Assembly (NCBI RefSeq): GCF_900089835.1
Contig: NZ_OANU01000011.1
Location: 1 to 64,000 of the forward strand
From: Vibrio thalassae
Lineage (GTDB): Bacteria; Pseudomonadota; Gammaproteobacteria; Enterobacterales; Vibrionaceae
DNA length: 64,000 bases
Direction: 5' to 3'
A model generated the notes under the pieces. It saw only the letters and a program-made list of their open reading frames with translations, did not search any database and was not told the DNA's origin. Below are positions 62,469-64,000 of the stretch, piece by piece (within the stretch, counting starts at the first letter, position 1; every line of letters begins with the position of its first letter). The position numbers and the translations under genes are program-made.

Positions 62469-63083
62469 ATGAGTAAGTTGACAAAATTATATTATGTTTA
62501 TGACCCTATGTGCTCTTGGTGTTGGGGCTACGCTCCCGCATGGAAAAGGATTGAAGCCGAGTTAACACCCTATCTAGATATACAGTACGTGCTCGGTGGT
62601 CTGGCTCCTGACTCAGATGTTCCGATGCCCGAGGATATGCAAACTCAGATTGCGTCCTACTGGCATAAAATAGAAAGCGACTTAGGCACATCGTTTAATC
62701 ATGACTTTTGGTCGTTAAATATCCCTAAACGCTCTACCTACCCCGCATGTCGTGCTGTGCTTGCGGCCCGCAAACAGCGATCCGAGAGAGAAATGTACCA
62801 TGCTATACAGCAGGCGTATTATCTTGATGCGAAAAACCCCAGTGAACCTGAGGTGTTGCTAGAGGTAGCGGAGCAGATTGAACTAGATACTGACTCGTTT
62901 AGAAAGGATTTCTTTTCAGACGAAATCAAACAACTGCTTGCTAAAGAGATCCATTTTGCTCGCAGCATTGGTGGGAATAGTTTTCCGTCTTTATTTTTAT
63001 CTTACGATAGCACCATAATTGAAGTCCCTATCGATTATAAGAACCCTAATGCAACCATTGATTTGATCAGACAACAGCTCTAA
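62469..63083 (+). CDS. DsbA-family thioredoxin-fold protein (FrnE-like)
   Basis: A 204-aa protein of the DsbA/FrnE group. The redox motif CSWCWGY (residues 15-21) is at the N terminus, the cis-Pro block is GGNSFPSLFL, and no signal peptide is seen, so it works in the cytoplasm. Such proteins act as thiol oxidoreductases or 2-hydroxychromene-isomerase-like enzymes; the partner is unknown. Transcribed alone, behind a small 12-bp tandem repeat. Confidence 0.87.
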   Translation: MSKLTKLYYVYDPMCSWCWGYAPAWKRIEAELTPYLDIQYVLGGLAPDSDVPMPEDMQTQIASYWHKIESDLGTSFNHDFWSLNIPKRSTYPACRAVLAARKQRSEREMYHAIQQAYYLDAKNPSEPEVLLEVAEQIELDTDSFRKDFFSDEIKQLLAKEIHFARSIGGNSFPSLFLSYDSTIIEVPIDYKNPNATIDLIRQQL

Positions 63084-63100
63084 ATTTTCGATAGCTAAAA

Positions 63101-63127
63101 AAAACCTGCCTCATTGAGACAGGTTTT
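63101..63127. terminator. Bidirectional intrinsic terminator
   Basis: AAAACCTG (63101-63108) pairs with CAGGTTTT (63120-63127), with inner CTC/GAG pairing. It lies between the DsbA-like gene and gyrA. Confidence 0.88.
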
Positions 63128-63142
63128 TACTACAAACAATGA

Positions 63143-64000
63143 TTACTCTTCAGTATCAGAGTCGTCAGCCGCTGAGTCGTCAGCCGCTAAATTTCCAGAT
63201 TCTGACGTTTGAGCTTCTGCATTTGCTTCCGCTTCCTCGCCTTCTGGTCGCTCTAGCTCTTCCACTTCATCAATGCGCTGTAAACCTACAACGGATTCAT
63301 CAGAAGCTGTACGGATAAGCGTAACGCCTTGAGTATTACGACCAACTTGACTCACCTCCGCAACACGAGTACGAACTAGCGTACCTGCATCGGTGATCAT
63401 CATCATTTCGTCGCCTTCTTCAACTTGGATTGCACCAACGACTGGGCCGTTTCGTTCAGAAACTTTGATTGATACAACACCTTGTGTTGCACGACCTTTC
63501 GTTGGGTACTCTTCAAGTTCCGTACGCTTACCGTAACCATTTTGTGTCACGGTTAGGATGTCACCTTCATTAGAAGGAACAATCAACGACACCACTTGGT
63601 CTTCGTCAGCCAGTTTCATACCACGGACACCTGCCGCTGTACGACCCATGGCACGCACTTTGTCTTCACTGAATCGAACCACTTTACCCTGCTTCGAGAA
63701 CAGCATGATGTCGCTTTGACCGTCTGTGATATCAACACCGATCAATGAGTCATCATCACGTAGGTTCACAGCAATCAGACCGTTAGCACGAACGTTAGAG
63801 AATTGGTCAAGAGATGTCTTCTTAACAGTACCGTCGCCGGTTGCCATAAAGATGAATTTCTCTGAGCTGAATTCACTGACAGGTAGAATCGCTGTTATAC
63901 GCTCACCTTCTTCTAATGGAAGAATGTTTATGATTGGCTTACCGCGGGCGGTACGACTTGCTAGTGGCAATTGATATACTTTCAGACGGTAGGTCTTACC
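63143..64000 (-). CDS. gyrA: DNA gyrase subunit A, C-terminal part (partial)
   Basis: The frame is open at the right edge; 285 codons are seen. They encode the end of the DNA-wrapping beta-pinwheel domain of GyrA, with blade repeats such as [30 protein letters not shown] and [12 protein letters not shown]. An acidic tail ([18 protein letters not shown], with a duplicated AADDS unit) closes it, as in other vibrios. GyrA and GyrB introduce negative supercoils. The N-terminal catalytic part lies beyond 64000. Confidence 0.96.
   Translation of the reverse strand, partial: GKTYRLKVYQLPLASRTARGKPIINILPLEEGERITAILPVSEFSSEKFIFMATGDGTVKKTSLDQFSNVRANGLIAVNLRDDDSLIGVDITDGQSDIMLFSKQGKVVRFSEDKVRAMGRTAAGVRGMKLADEDQVVSLIVPSNEGDILTVTQNGYGKRTELEEYPTKGRATQGVVSIKVSERNGPVVGAIQVEEGDEMMMITDAGTLVRTRVAEVSQVGRNTQGVTLIRTASDESVVGLQRIDEVEELERPEGEEAEANAEAQTSESGNLAADDSAADDSDTEE

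Overview
The window reads as a piece of a Vibrio main chromosome. The gene content is typical of that genus: TyrR, GlpR/GlpD/GlpK, an RpoS-like second sigma factor with a LuxR/HapR-type box upstream, a six-gene Mrp antiporter operon with fused MrpA-MrpB, REC/GGDEF/HD-GYP signalling proteins and gyrA at the right edge. I saw no rRNA, tRNA, CRISPR array or prophage. The only mobile DNA is the end of an insertion sequence at the left edge.

Layout. 1-210: IS end with the start of a transposase OrfA. 327-3342 (minus): cobT-cobS-cobU-cobC, lower-ligand assembly and salvage of cobalamin. 3622-5588: a 28-codon basic mini-gene, a Cys-rich 99-aa protein and an RpoS-family sigma factor, with a LuxR-type dyad between the last two. 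5666-9163: NAD(P)-binding protein, cystine symporter TcyP, and an ArsP/YraQ-type permease with a Cys-rich loop. 9493-16586: metabolic and regulatory singles, including an aminotransferase divergent from an AraC-type regulator, YafJ-like amidotransferase, VOC protein, acetyltransferase, TrmY-like methyltransferase and nucleotidyltransferase, mixed with two decayed fragments. 17095-22689 (minus): the mrp operon. 23494-27097 (minus): DASS symporter, cNMP-domain histidine kinase, receiver-only regulator and periplasmic rhodanese, apparently one unit. 27305-32894: homocysteine methyltransferase, a RimJ/HD-phosphohydrolase pair, TyrR and an EamA transporter. 32960-36262: divergent glpD and glpK with GlpR-like operators; GlpR itself is at 43095-43853. 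36327-41033: a frameshifted cupin regulator, a membrane protein behind a 32-bp dyad, a proline-iminopeptidase-like hydrolase and a LysR/DadA divergent pair. 41218-46731: an orphan lipoprotein, GlpR, a HAD phosphatase, an AbrB-type permease, and a small DUF134 / NqrM-like / NifX-like group. 46919-48921 (minus): psuK-psuG for pseudouridine catabolism. 49159-53650: HD-GYP protein, acyl-lipid desaturase, GGDEF protein and a REC-CheC-like regulator. 53852-64000: DUF1289 protein, META-domain lipoprotein, rRNA-type methyltransferase, RluA-type pseudouridine synthase, sodium-dependent transporter, cardiolipin synthase, MetC, DsbA-like thioredoxin-fold protein and the 3' part of gyrA.

The most interesting material beyond routine annotation is small or broken. 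There are three mini-ORFs with good ribosome-binding sites (28, 24 and 30 codons). A NifX-like gene has a single in-frame UGA where Trp is expected, and two other genes are split by frameshifts. Several operator-grade dyads sit in front of specific genes, and a two-terminator leader region precedes the sodium-dependent transporter. I did not find a convincing new multi-gene defence or biosynthetic system. The best candidate for a poorly described unit is the quorum-box / Cys-rich protein / alternative sigma locus at 3.6-5.6 kb.
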